This document shows positions 35,518 through 46,939 of a stretch of 64,000 nt of DNA, in pieces (the stretch's first letter is position 1; every line of letters begins with the position of its first letter). Source of the stretch: Cyrtodaria siliqua. Taxonomy: Eukaryota > Mollusca > Bivalvia > Adapedonta > Hiatellidae. The translations under genes were made by a program, and so were the position numbers. The stretch is taken from assembly GCA_037043455.1 (NCBI GenBank), contig JAWPHD010011207.1, positions 22,042-86,041 on the forward strand, read 5' to 3'. The notes beneath the pieces are model-generated. The model did no database searches. It was not told where the DNA came from and saw nothing but the letters and a program-made list of their open reading frames with translations.

Positions 35518-36305
35518 TATGTCGCTGCGCTCCTTCCCTTAGGGTTTCTTAATTGTTAAAATTTCACTTCATAGCCTCTAACGGACTTAGTGTTTGCCCT
35601 ACTTTTTCCCCGTGCTTCTACGAAACCACGCCTCTTAACACGTTCGCGCTCCTACTAAATCCGCCACCTTGTGTCCAAACAAGCGCGTGCCATTTAGTAA
35701 GCGATTACTTATGTATTAGTTAGAGGCTATGAAGTGAAATTTTAACAGTTAAGAAACCCTAAGGGAAGGAGCGCAGCGACTGACCGGGGTTTCTTAATTG
35801 TTAAAATTTCACTTCTTAGCCTCTAACTGACTTAGTGTTTGCCCTACTTTTTCCTCCAATCAGACGGTGGGGGAATTTTAAAAAAATGGCGAACTTATTC
35901 ATGTAAATTTCTAACGATCACCAATTTTAACCATTTAATCATTAAGTAATCGCTTACTAAATGCAGGGAGTAAGTATACTTATACTTACTTATACTTACT
36001 CCCTGCTAAATGGCACGCGCTTGTTTTGGCGCGAACGTGTTAAGGCGCGTGGTTTCGTAGAAGCGCGGGGGAAAAGTAGGGCAAACACTAAATATAATTA
36101 ATGATTAAATGGTTAAAATTGGTAATCGTTAGAAATTTACATGAATAAGTTCGCCATTTTTTTAAAATTCCTCACCAAACACTAAGTCAGTTAGAGGCTA
36201 AGAAGTGAAATTTTAACAATTAAGAAACCCCGGTCAGCCGCTGCGCTCCTTCCCTTAGGGTTTCTTAATTGTTAAAATTTCACTTCATAGCCTCTAATAC
36301 TAATA
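35518..36305. repeat. Nested foldback complex
   Basis: At least four copies of the TTAGAGGCTA(T/A)GAAGTGAAAT half-site alternate in orientation, with GGAAGGAGCGCAGCG loops. They alternate with the MITE end GTGTTTGCCCTACTTTTTCC and a TAAGCGATTACTTA-containing core. A perfect palindrome GCAGGGAGTAAGTATA...TACTTACTCCCTGC sits at about 35962-36005, near the centre. It contains both parts found singly at 2041-2359. Confidence 0.85.
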
Positions 36306-36325
36306 CATAATTCTGTTATTAACAG

Positions 36326-36423
36326 TTCCCAGCACGAGCACTGTGAGACATGAGATTGTGGAGGAAACAGAGATTGTGGAGAAAACACCTAAGATTAGGT
36401 TAGTGTCAGACAGGTGTAATTGA
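36326..36423 (+). CDS. Candidate terminal exon (speculative)
   Basis: The acceptor TTCTGTTATTAACAG precedes an open reading PSTSTVRHEIVEETEIVEKT then PKIRLVSDRCN and a TGA at 36421. AATAAA follows at 36499-36504. The doubled EIVEE/EIVEK is a short internal repeat. No upstream coding exon is convincing, so it may be chance or a retroelement relic. Confidence 0.25.
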
Positions 36424-36504
36424 TGTATTGTTTTAAGAATGTAAACGACAAGTATATGTTAATTTCATGTTTACATTATGTTCCAAATACTAGAATGCAA
36501 TAAA

Positions 36505-36920
36505 GAACCACTGTGTTATTATTATACTTTATATATTGTATAAAAAAACTGTTATATATGTTGGTACTGATTTGGTATTGATTATGAATTCTAAGATATG
36601 GTTGATATTTGTTTCAGAGCTGGCTAGGTTTTACAGTCATCAGTCGACTATAACGTATAGACTCTGAATACACAAACTACGGTTAATTTGTATAATATTT
36701 ATAGTAAGATGGATATTTTCTTCGAAAGTTCCTGTATACAATACATAATAAAATATAAACTATTGAACCAGGGCCACCTGTCTTTCTTTGTGACTATCAT
36801 ATATTAAATCAAAGGAATGACCAGGATTACAAACCTACCTTAAACCCTAAACATAAGTAAAAATGTTGAACAGGAAATGTATCATTCACAGAACACAGTC
36901 AACCAAGATAATGCAACAAT
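36505..36920. other. Spacer, no gene seen
   Basis: AT-rich. A family A fragment (TTGAACAGGAAATGTATCATT) starts at about 36862. Confidence 0.45.
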
Positions 36921-36924
36921 TTTA

Positions 36925-37560
36925 CGGATAAATATAAGTAAGGCATGCGACACTTATAATGATAAATATAAGTAAGGCGTGCGACACTTATAAGGATAAA
37001 TATAAGCAAGGCATGCGACACTTATAAGGATAAATATAAGCAAGGCATGCGACATGTTTAAGGATAAATATAAGCAAGGCATGCGACACGTATAAGGATA
37101 AATATAAGCAAGGCCTGCGACACTTATAAGGATAAATATAAGCAAGGCCTGCGACACTTATAAGGATAAATATAAGCAAGGCATGCGACACTTATAAGGA
37201 TAAATATAAGCAATGCATGCGAAGTCCAGACTCTATTGTGCTCATCGCGTCAGGTATACCTTGACGTGTTCGTTGGCGGAGGGACTATAAACCTTAGAAC
37301 TACACACACACACACAGCAATGCATGCGACACTTATAAGGATAAATATAAGCAAGGCCTTCGACACTTATAAGGATAAATATAAACAAGGCATGCGACAC
37401 TTATATAAACAAGGCATGCGACACTTATAAGGATATATATAAACAAGGCATGCGACACTTATAAGGATAAATATAAGCAAGGCATGTGACACCTATAAGG
37501 ATAAATATAAGCAAGGCATGCGACACTGATAATGATAAATATAAGCAAGGCATGCGACAC
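36925..37560 (+). repeat. 34 bp tandem array, about 15 units
   Basis: Unit GACACTTATAAGGATAAATA plus TAAGCAAGGCATGC, interrupted at 37217-37320 by unrelated sequence with a short (AC)n. It is embedded in a family A copy: the family A start is at 36862 and its continuation (CAAACATAAAGGCTTGACAA) at 37561. The array therefore grew inside the mobile-element tail. Confidence 0.93.
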
Positions 37561-37760
37561 CACAAACATAAAGGCTTGACAATCAATGCGGGTATCGTCT
37601 TGGAACGATCAGCAGCAAAAAAAGCCGCTGGGAGTTTAAACCAGGATCTAGGGTGCGGCAAGCCTCACTTTTATCCTAGTGTCATCCCGATCAAACGTGA
37701 CAGTGTAAATAACGGAATCCCCACCAGGCTATATCCCATAACACACTAGGCAGCTTTACT
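37561..37760 (-). repeat. Family A tail, continuation
   Basis: GTCTTGGAACGATCAGCAG, GTTTAAACCAGGATCTAGGG and CCCGATCAAACGTGACAGTG match the 9770-9890 segment. Confidence 0.75.
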
Positions 37761-38160
37761 AGCAGTATAATTTAAACACAAATATGACAATTTATTTTAT
37801 GATAAGCAATGAAATACTGTGATTTATCAGTGAAATAAAAGTGTTATCCACACTGTGGAATATAGAGTTTTATTTCCACAGTAGCTGCCGGGACTACTTT
37901 TTGAATGTTCAACCAACACAAATGCATGCATAGTAACACGGATCACAAGATATTCCTACTGTTATACTGTTAAATCCACTGTTTATTTAAAAAAAAAAAT
38001 CTGTGACGTTAATGGTTTCAAAAAAGGTGACGTCATGTAACGTTTCGTTACGTCATCGTGACTTGGAAAGAAGCGCGTGTAAAACGGTTTAGTTAATGAA
38101 ATTGCTTAAATAATTGTTTGAAAAATCATAAAATAAAAAGAATATTTGTTGTTTTGTCGT
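37761..38160. other. Spacer, no gene seen
   Basis: Contains TGAAATAAAAGTGTTATCCA and a loose partner TTTTATTTCCACAG about 40 bp away; otherwise nothing. Confidence 0.45.
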
Positions 38161-38162
38161 GA

Positions 38163-38275
38163 ATAACATATTTTATTTCATCTCGAAGTGAGAAAACTTT
38201 TATATTTTCACTCATATGCTTCGCATTCGTGAAAATGTAAAGTTTTCTCACTTCTCGATGAAATAAAATATGTTA
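38163..38275. repeat. ~110 bp palindrome
   Basis: AATAACATATTTTATTTCAT at 38163 is mirrored by ATGAAATAAAATATGTTATT near 38273. Arms are about 50 bp with GTGAGAAAACTTT / AAAGTTTTCTCAC inside. Confidence 0.85.
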
Positions 38276-38590
38276 TTATATAACCTATAAATAGACGCGT
38301 TTTCATTGGCTAAAAAGTAATTTTTTAGAAAAAATATCTAGCGATATTGACCTGTTTTTTTGATATTGACCTGTTTTATATAATTGTTTTTTTGATATTG
38401 ACCTGTTTTATATAATTGTAAATTGAGGGTTATATAATAAAACAGTTATGGACTTTTCAGCTGTTATACATGATGTTGATATGTACCAAAAAATCATTAT
38501 TGACCTCGGCTATCGCCTCGGTCAATAATGATTTTTTTGGTGCATATCACATCATGTATAACAGCTGAAAAGTCCATAATTGTATATTAT
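38276..38590 (+). repeat. Foldback F, copy 1
   Basis: The leader TATAACCTATAAATAGACGC is followed by three TTGATATTGACCTGTTTT repeats. A ~135 nt near-perfect hairpin then follows (arms ATGGACTTTTCAGCTGTTAT to ATCATTATTGACC). The reverse complement is at 40283-40625. Confidence 0.9.
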
Positions 38591-38679
38591 TCACTCCAAA
38601 ACAACAAATATCCTCTATGTATATATGAAATTAATATGAAAATATATATATGACTATAACAAATAAAAGCCTACAAATC

Positions 38680-38935
38680 CATGTACTCAATGACTTGGCA
38701 GAAGCCAGAACAAAACAAGTGTAAACCATTCATAAAGGGCACGACAATACCAGATTGAAGTTTGCAGCCTTTATGTAGACGTCATCATAGAGTCCACAAT
38801 ATATCAAATCGCATAGCATAATCAAAGAGGAAAGCATAATGGCGAACCATATATCGGTCAACCACTAAATATGAAGTGCGCTGTAAAACCTTATTGATAA
38901 TTTTTAAAAAGATGGCATGAAAGTGACTGTGTATG
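38680..38935 (-). repeat. Family A, coding-derived end piece
   Basis: TGACTTGGCAGAAGCCAGA, TAGACGTCATCATA, AATCAAAGAGGAAAGCATAA match 34060-34260 and 10180-10240. No intact frame. Confidence 0.6.
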
Positions 38936-38937
38936 AT

Positions 38938-39300
38938 GTGCCATACGTGACTATATGTTGTAAGATAAATATATTCGTTTTGTGTAAAATATATATATGA
39001 CACAGACAACTATATATGATACAGACAGATATATACATGTTAGTCCGAAAAATATAGTTTGTATCCCTAACATATATATTGTAGAGGCAAATATATATGT
39101 TACTCAGAAAAAAAATATTGTCCCCAAAATATATATCTTAGACACAAATGTATATGTTATTCCGAAAAATATATTCGGTTTCTAAAAATATATTGTCTCT
39201 CTAAATATATACTGAAGATATAAATATGTATATGATTTCGAAAAATATATATTCTCTCTAAAATAAAAAATATATTGTATACACACATATTGATGCAATA
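38938..39300 (+). repeat. AT-rich repeat C, copy 1
   Basis: GCCATACGTGACTATATGTT, TTACTCAGAAAAAAAATATTG and AATATATTGTCTCTCTAAA recur in the same order and strand at 40978-41335. Confidence 0.85.
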
Positions 39301-39419
39301 TCGATAAATAAATATTTGTTTTGAAAATATATACGTTAACCCAAAGCATTCCGCTTGAAGAAAAACTACTTCTCGGGCAGTCTTTTTTTTACGAAATAAA
39401 TATTTGTTTTGAAAATATA

Positions 39420-40055
39420 GAACAGAACAGAACAGAACATACTTTTATTGACTTGTACGTTAAGTACATCATCATAATATATATACAACAATTACAAAAT
39501 ACATAATTAAATCACGTGTAACATACATAGTATATGATTTATATCAGCTCTAAAGAGGATGATCTATAAAGTGTTCACACATGCGTTATAGATATTCTAT
39601 GTGACATCGCACATTTGAGATATAAAGCCAATTTTAAAAGAATTATTTTGTTTTCAGTTTGCAATAATTCGATGAATTTAAACATACTTGGTCTATAACA
39701 ATAGTATTGAGCTATGTATTTCCTCCTTATATCGGAGTAACATGGGCATTTTAGAATGAAATGAAACTCATCTTCAATATCTTGAGTATTACAATATTGA
39801 CAAAAACGTTCATTTCTTTCAATCATATTGATACCATACCGACCTGCTTGAATTCTTAGAGAATGTGACCATAACCTTATTCTACTTACCTAACTTCTTA
39901 AATCGCATGGCAATATATCTAAATATATTTCATAATGAAAATGATTTTTCACATTGTTATATAAATCTAAGACACCAGAATTTTGTTTATCAGCATACTA
40001 CTTTTGCAAAAAAAAATCGATTATTCTTTGTTTGAATACTAATACAAATGAAAAT
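39420..40055 (-). pseudogene. Non-LTR retrotransposon C-terminal fragment
   Basis: The minus-strand reading runs FKQRIIDFFLQK, stop, YADKQNSGVLDLYNN, LDILPCDLRS, stop, then SRIRLWSHSLRIQAGRYGIN and a Cys/His tail (CQYCNTQDIEDEFHFILKC), ending ALYLKCAMSHRI. It then goes into a 3' untranslated part ending in (GTTCT)n (complement ACAGAACAGAACAGAACAT at about 39421-39440). Upstream and downstream copies of GAAAATATATACGTTA (39326 and 40047) look like a target-site duplication with extra local duplication. This is a 5'-truncated insertion with two stops. A different family from 3451-6311. Confidence 0.75.
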
Positions 40056-40282
40056 ATATACGTTAGCCCAAAGCATTCCATATGTTCGCATCTATTAATA
40101 GATTATGTATGTAGATTGTATACGTGTATGCACTTTTACTGCGATTCTGAGCGTTATACAAAAAGTATTCTTAGGAATATTTAGCAACAAAACTCTCCCC
40201 CAACCCCAACACCTTCCCATCCCTCTTCCATTTGCATTTTATATTTCAAATAGAGAAATTTCATATCAGTGAAAAAGTTGCA
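40056..40282. other. Spacer
   Basis: Nothing recognised. Confidence 0.4.
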
Positions 40283-40625
40283 GGATATTATACAATTATG
40301 GACTTTTCAGCTGTTATACATGATGTGATATGCACCAAAAAAATCATTATTGACCGAGGCGATAGCCGAGGTCAATAATGATTTTTTGGTACATATCAAC
40401 ATCATGTATAACAGCTGAAAAGTCCATAACTGTTTTATTATATAACCCTCAATTTACAATTATATAAAACAGGTCAATATCAATTTTTTTTTTATATAAA
40501 ACAGGTCAATATCAAAAAAACAGGTCAATATCAAAAAAACAGGTCAATATCACTAGATATTTTTTCTAAAAAATTACTTTTTAGCCAATGAAAACGCGTC
40601 TATTTATAGGTTATATAATAATAGT
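40283..40625 (-). repeat. Foldback F, copy 2 (inverted)
   Basis: Reverse complement of 38276-38590 over its whole length, hairpin included. The AGGTCAATATC repeats are four here against three in copy 1. Confidence 0.9.
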
Positions 40626-40977
40626 TATTACGGAGAGCAACATTGTCCACGGTAGTCCCCAATGTTTGTACTATATCCGGTTCTGACTTAAGCCCCTACC
40701 CCGGTGTCAACGTTGTAGGTATAACTGGGCTATTCCACGCAATATCCTCTGCAACCTAAGGAATGAATATGTGTAGAAGAGTGATGGTGAGGGTTGGGGT
40801 GTCCAGGAACGGTGCGGTATTTTCGAGTTTTCTGGGGTGTTGTCAAGACATGTTTTCTACTGGAGGTGATTTTTAGTTGACCGAATGTAATGTAGCAGGA
40901 AGAGATTTCTGGAGTGTGTGGGTGTGATAGGGCTGGGGTGTACAAACTTCGTAACAGTCTTGGCCACAGTTATGAGG
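40626..40977. other. Spacer, no gene seen
   Basis: Short minus-strand frames only; no splice or domain support. Confidence 0.4.
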
Positions 40978-41335
40978 CGCCATATGTGACTATATGTTGT
41001 AATATAAATAAATAGATTGTGTGTAAAATATATATATTGAATACAAACATATATATGATGCAGACAAATATATATATTGAATACAAAATACAAACATAAT
41101 TATACATGATGCAGACAAATATATAAATATGTAACAATTGTGTCCCTCAAATGTATATTGTAGAGTTAAATATATGTGTTACTCCGAAAAAAATATTGTT
41201 CCCAAAAATATATATTGTCAACGTAAATAGTTTTGTTATTCCGAAGAATATATTTGCTTTTTAGAAATATATTGTCTCTCTAAAAATATATTGAGGATAC
41301 AAATATGTATACAATTTCGAAAAATATTTTGCTCG
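40978..41335 (+). repeat. AT-rich repeat C, copy 2
   Basis: Direct copy of 38938-39300, 2.04 kb apart. Confidence 0.85.
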
Positions 41336-41454
41336 AGAAACATTCAAGTCTCAGTCGGGATAATTAACAATGTTAAAACTGAAATAGTCTATTTTGTCAC
41401 AATGTTTCTCCATTTTGCTTACCTAACTTCCACACTAACCGCATTGACCACCTC

Positions 41455-42480
41455 AGCTCCGCTTTTCGTGCTTTGAACGAACTGGAGGTCTCAAGGAATC
41501 CGTGTCTTGATAAAGCTCAGAAATGGGGAAAGTTTCACAACACTTTTCTTACCTTTAGTGGAGTTATAGCGAGAACAACGACTGTTTTAGTACAACCTCT
41601 AACCCTTATTTCCGCGTTAACCTATATAACTTCCCCGTACGTGTTTTGATCGAGCTAAACTATGTGCTGCGATAGGGCCAAGAGATTTCACGGAGCTGGT
41701 TTTGCGGCATTCGAAGTTATAGCGAGTTATTTCTCGCGGTAACAGCCGTAGCTAGGCCGTACGCCTACTTCATGGTTTGAACAAGTTCAGGGTCTCTGTG
41801 CCGTGATAGGATAAACAAGTTCAGGGTCTCTGTGCCGTGATAGGATAAACAAGTTCAGGGTCTCTGTGCCGTGATAAACAAGTTCAGGGTCTCTGTGCCG
41901 TGATAGGATAAACAAGTTCAGGGTCTCTGTGCCGTGATAGGATAAAGAGATAAAGCGCTGTACATAGTTGAAACGGGGTGATCATGCGGGCTGCGGGTTA
42001 AAGCGAAAAAAACGTAAACCTAATACCAGTTTGTCCTTTGTTCAAGCTGAAACTCTCAGGACGTGTATAAATCGATACATGTAGCATATTATATGTAGGT
42101 GGGGAAAGTTTCATGGCGCTGCTTGGGGGAGATATATTGAAAACATCTTTGTCATTGGACTTGGTCGTTTTAAAATCTAACCCTAATTTCCACGTGTATC
42201 ACTATAGTACAGCCGTATGTGCTTTGACCAAGCTGAAACTGTTGGAGAATTTATGCCGTGAAAAGGGCAAAAGGTGTGGAAGGTTTCGTGGAGTTGTTCT
42301 CAGGACATGCGGAGTTATAGGGAGACCACGGCAAACCCCTATCTACGGTAAACCTAACCACGGTAAACCTAGACCACGGTAAACCGAACTCTACTTGTTC
42401 CCAGTAACTGTCGTAGCAAACATTGCTTTCAGGGACTCTGAGCCGATTTCTAAGACAGATTGCAGGGCTTGTTAGTCTCA
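41455..42480. repeat. Family B satellite, block 5, with 34 bp expansion
   Basis: Clear unit order with 162 bp between GAGTTATAGCGAG words at 41562 and 41724. At 41783-41945 a 34 bp piece (AACAAGTTCAGGGTCTCTGT plus GCCGTGATAGGATA) is expanded five-fold. CCACGGTAAACC is tripled at about 42337-42383. Confidence 0.7.
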
Positions 42481-43000
42481 AACCGAGACTGCAATATTTC
42501 GTATGTCTCGTGTTCGGCCGTTTCGAAAAGTCCACTCTCATTATCTTTAGTTAAACGAGTTGGATAACATTATATAAATTTTATCCAAAGGGTTTAATAA
42601 ATTCATTATTAAATAGGCGCCAATATGAGCTTCTATTTGTCACATACCTCCTAAAAGAGGCTGATAAGCAACATTTAATAATTTGGCTGGCTATATATAA
42701 CGTTGTCGTACAATGACGTCGTATGTTTGTATGTTGACCCGGTCTTCTCCGTACGATGCCGAACAACGTAACTACCTCTTCAGTTTCCGTAATCCGGTAT
42801 TTTAACGGTTACGGAAGTCAACGAGACAATTCCTATGTACAACGAGCTGCACGGAAAAGACCGAACGATGATGGCCTTCATTTGCATATGTATTTCCGTA
42901 CTGCAATATGCTAAATATAATTGTCATGACTTTAATTAACATTCCCACACTGAAAGTTATGTGATAAATCAGAATACAGCGTTCATGTCAGAGGTGTGAA
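42481..43000. other. Spacer, no gene seen
   Basis: No supported feature. Confidence 0.45.
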
Positions 43001-43004
43001 CGTT

Positions 43005-43540
43005 CGCTGCATGTTCAAACCACAGCGCACATGACATAGGAATTAACGTCAGCTTCATGTTCAGACCACAGCGGACATGATAGAGGAGTGACCGTTCGCT
43101 GCATGTTCAGACCCAGCGGACATGATAAAGGAGTGACCGTTCGCTGCATGTTCAGGCCCAGCGGACATGATAAAGGAGTGACCGTTCGCTGCATGTTCAG
43201 ACCCAGCGGACATGATAAAGGAGTGACCGTTCGCTGCATGTTCAGACCCAGCGGACATGATAAAGGAGTGACCGTTCGCTGCATGTCCAGACCCAGCGGA
43301 CATGATAAAGGAGTTAACGTCAGCTTCATGTTCAGACCACAGCGGACATGATAGAGGAGTGACCGTTCGCTGCATGTCCAGACCTAGCGGACATGATAGA
43401 GGAGTGACCGTTCGCTGCATGTCCAGACCCAGCGGACATGGTAGAGGAGTGACCGTTCGCTGCATGTCCAGACCCAGCGGACATGTCAGAGGAGTGACCG
43501 TTCGCTGCATGTCCAGACCCAGCGGACATGTCATGGTAGT
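43005..43540 (+). repeat. 45 bp tandem array, about 12 units
   Basis: Unit GTGACCGTTCGCTGCATGTT, CAGACCCAGCGGACATGATA, AAGGA. A multiple of three, so several frames on both strands are open (GVTVRCMFRPSGHDK on plus, TPLSCPLGLNMQR on minus). No start, splice or unique sequence supports coding. Two sub-blocks are separated by variant units carrying AACGTCAGCTTC. Confidence 0.95.
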
Positions 43541-43544
43541 CAAC

Positions 43545-43680
43545 TTGTGTTGCTGTTATAGACATGTCATGCTGTTATAGACATGTCATTCGTCAATAAT
43601 CCAAGGTGATTGGCTAGTTGCAGTACATGATTGACTGGTTGCAGTACATGATTGGCTGGTTGCAGTACATGACTGGGATA
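43545..43680 (+). repeat. Short tandem repeats
   Basis: GCTGTTATAGACATGTCAT occurs twice, and GATTG(A/G)CTGGTTGCAGTACAT about three times. Confidence 0.8.
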
Positions 43681-44665
43681 ACATATAGTTACGTAATGTC
43701 GATCGGATTACATAAATTATAAGTATGAGATATGAGTAGATAAAACAACTTTTATTCAACTGAAAAGAAACATGTTCTAAATAAAATAAAAAAGCTATAA
43801 CATCATAACGATATCGCTAAATCAAAACACTCATAAATAACACAAGAAAAAACCCACATTCTAAAATCTTACTAAAACGTACAATTGGTGATTTGGGTGG
43901 ATTTTGACGGATACACTGAGTTTTACAGTGTTTTACTTGATATCTTAACATTTCTTTATCCTGGAACAACTTGTTAAAATCTGTAATTCAGAACCAAGAA
44001 CAGTTTATCGACCTTCAGTTCCGTAGTATAACATGTTAAATAAAGAACTTTATCAGGCCTATCATGTAAAAACTCTTCGAATTGTAATAACGAATAATCA
44101 AATGATCAGTATGTATGGCCACGGAGGCAATTTTCCAGTTGTAGAAATAGAAAGAGGTGACGTAAGAAGGCAAAACGATCTATACAGTTCAAATACCCTA
44201 CGCAAACACCTGTAATGAGAGATGCGTAAAATGGTGTATGGAGATGGTTCTGCTCTCATACATATTGAAGTGGTCCATCGGAAGTCCGGCAATGTAGCAA
44301 TTTGAGCTAACCGTAGACGTTAATCATTTGCCATAACGAAAACTGAAATGGGGGGGCAGAAACTAGTGTTTTCAAAATCTCTAGCTAGCAATTTCAGGTA
44401 TGTTCATTAAATCAGACGTCAGAGTAGCGTTGACATCATATATACATAAAATAAATAGGTGGTACACGCAGAGAATGCAAAAGAAAAACAGCAGCAACTG
44501 TTTTGGCCCTGAATTCATAAGTATTTATTATTCATATTCAATCCTTTCAATTTGTACTATCCAAGTTCACCAATTGTACTATGTAAATAATACTGCTTGT
44601 AATAAAATATCACAGATTGCATTAATAAAAAATCACAGTAAAAACAAATGGATAAAATCTAACAA
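43681..44665. other. Spacer, no gene recognised
   Basis: A 60-codon plus frame at 44033-44215 (MLNKELYQAYHVKTLRIVIT...) has a Met start but no recognised domain or neighbours. I do not call it. Confidence 0.35.
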
Positions 44666-44669
44666 TAAC

Positions 44670-44785
44670 AAAAGCATGGCTAGTGGTCCTAATACCAAGC
44701 ATGGCTAGTGGTCCTAATACCAAGCATGGCTAGTGGTCCTAATACCAATAACAAAGCATGGCTAGTGGTCCTAATACCATTTGCA
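44670..44785 (+). repeat. 25 bp tandem repeat, about 4.5 copies
   Basis: AGCATGGCTAGTGGTCCTAA plus TACCA, with one 6 bp spacer insertion (ATAACA) in the last interval. Confidence 0.9.
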
Positions 44786-46405
44786 AAAAAGAGCACCATC
44801 CACATATACGAGCACACGAATGGCATGATAGCGGCGGGTTCAGTAACAAATAACGACAAAGATAACGATTCGGAGACACGCAAATTATAAAAGACAGGAT
44901 TTGCAGACACTGAAATGGAATTGAATTGGATTTTACGGCACACCAATCGTGAAGGTTATTTGGCGCCTAACAGGAATTAACGTTTTAGTCTCATCTTCCA
45001 TTTACATCAAGATACAAATGGAGAATGGGACTATAACCTTCTAACCCGCAGAACTGCAGAGTTGCTGAAAATTCTGTAATAGACACTCCAAAAGTTTCCA
45101 CGTTTTCATACGCGGTGTCATGATGAAGATCTTGAATGAACATGATAAAAGAGAACAATATTTGAACATGAAAATGGGGGTGGGGTGTCCTACCCCTCTG
45201 CCTCAAGCGGAGTTTGCAGTGGTTGTATTATACCCCGGCTGCCACTCGGGGATACATCAATGGAATAAAAGTCAGGATTCGAGACACGTACATGACATAG
45301 GTACATGTGCATTCGGGTAGGGCTTCATGAGATACCTGTTTCAAAATATGGGTAGCGCTCTTATGACGCAGTGTAACATAAAATATAATAACACATTTCC
45401 AATGGGGAGATTATAAGAATCTTTCATGGGTATCCGGTGAAGATCGGAATTCCAAAAGGAGGTATGATTGTTTTTATCGGAACCGAGGCTGTGTCGAGGA
45501 ACCGACGCTCTGTCGACGTTCCGATTAAAACATTATACAGAGAGTTGGAATTTCCCAATCTGAACCGGAACCCATGCTTGATTCATTTCTTGTATATCAT
45601 TTACATTCTGGGCATTGACGTCACCAACCACTGACGTGTTGCATGTTTATTTACACAATGGCGTCATGCAACTGTCAGTTTTGATATCATCGCGCGCTTT
45701 TATCTTCCCCCATGCGTATGATCATGCTTTTCATCACCCATGTAAAACGTGGATGAATTTATCCAGTATGAAAGAAACTTAAATAAAGTTCAATCACTTG
45801 TGAAGTGGAGACACTTGTCTTAAGCATACACTCACTAAGATATAAATGAATGAATGAATGTTTTTTTTGTCGACACAAACAGATCATTTTGTGCGCGAAA
45901 ACTGATGAAAATGAACAATGAAATATAGCTAGTCAGTTATTAAAGACTACACTAAAATGTATAGGTAACACTATTTACAAATAAGTGATGATATGGTAAA
46001 ACATTAAATATGTATATGTAGATCATCAAATGCCCGTCAACTAAAATAGGGTAAATGGTATAATAGATGTGAAAATAATGTATTAAAAACAATACATTTA
46101 AAAACACACACAAACACAATACATGCTAAGCAAAACGCCAAAACTCAGTAATGTTACAATAGTAGATTATATACACAATAGTTGTTTGGTAACAGGGATT
46201 TAATTAATATTATATAGCTAGTTTGCTTCTTAGGGGCTACACGTTACCTTTTAAGGTCCTGAATATTTCAAATGCAATGTTTACAGAGACTACACATTCA
46301 AATTAAAAATCGCTTACTTTAGATTTTTTTCTTTTCACGATTAATTAATATTAGAATATAAAACATTTAAGTCGTGCGCTCATGTCATGAGTGTCAATTA
46401 AGTAT
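44786..46405. other. Intergenic, no gene seen
   Basis: Includes a small hairpin-like GGAACCGAGGCTGTGTCGAG / GACGCTCTGTCGACGTTCCG at about 45479-45524 and (GAAT)n at 45847. Nothing codes convincingly. Confidence 0.45.
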
Positions 46406-46548
46406 TTGATTCGCAAATTTTCGGCGTTTATGTGATTTTGAACGCCTGTAGTAAATGGCAAGATTCCACGAAACTCGCGCTTTTTGGTAAATTTGCCATT
46501 CACTAACGGCATTCAAAACCACATAAACGCCGAATATGTGTGAATCAA
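46406..46548. mobile_element. 143 bp foldback/MITE
   Basis: TTGATTCGCAAATTTTCGGC at 46406 faces GCCGAATATGTGTGAATCAA ending at 46548. Arms are about 55 bp imperfect (GTTTATGTG(G)TTTTGAA, AATGGCAA). Non-coding. Confidence 0.82.
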
Positions 46549-46679
46549 TTCTTATAGTTACATGTTTACATTACTTTCCCGTTGACAAAGTATCAACAAT
46601 AATGTACTTTGGGATGTTGGTAAATATGTGCAAAAGGGATAAATATCAGCGGTATATTTCTGTATGTTTTTAAACCGCG

Positions 46680-46780
46680 GAATAGCCATTATCTACTTAG
46701 TGCTTACCCTACTTTTTAAACCTGTCAGATGACTCAGAATTTCTGATACTGGCTACATTTATTCATGAAGAATGACGCGG
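46680..46780 (+). repeat. Weak relative of MITE at 2150-2359
   Basis: ACTTAGTGCTTACCCTACTT, a CAGATGACTCAG word and TTATTCATGAA come in the same order as ACTTAGTGTTTGCCCTAC, CAGACGGTG and TTATTCATGTAAA at 35830-35910. Degraded. Confidence 0.35.
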
Positions 46781-46933
46781 TATTCACAGGTTAGAGCCTG
46801 TCAATACGCCATGGTAAAAAATAATCAAAATTAGCCGCTATTTCTTTTCAAAAGAAGCTATCAAGTCAATGGTAATATCTTGAAATTAAGGTGTACCGAC
46901 TAAAGATCCCTATATACCGAACACGTTCTATAG

Positions 46934-46939
46934 TTTATT
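46934..46939 (-). terminator. Poly(A) signal of receptor gene
   Basis: AATAAA on the minus strand (TTTATT on plus), about 305 bases after the stop codon at 47245-47247. First canonical signal downstream of the stop. Transcript end expected at about 46910-46920. Confidence 0.6.

Noticed and set aside
43015..43580. Open frames on both strands over the 45 bp array
   Set aside because: Again a multiple-of-three unit; overlapping frames on both strands, and no gene signals.
44033..44215. Small plus frame MLNKELYQAYHV...
   Set aside because: Too short, with no domain, splice sites or second copy; left as uncalled spacer.
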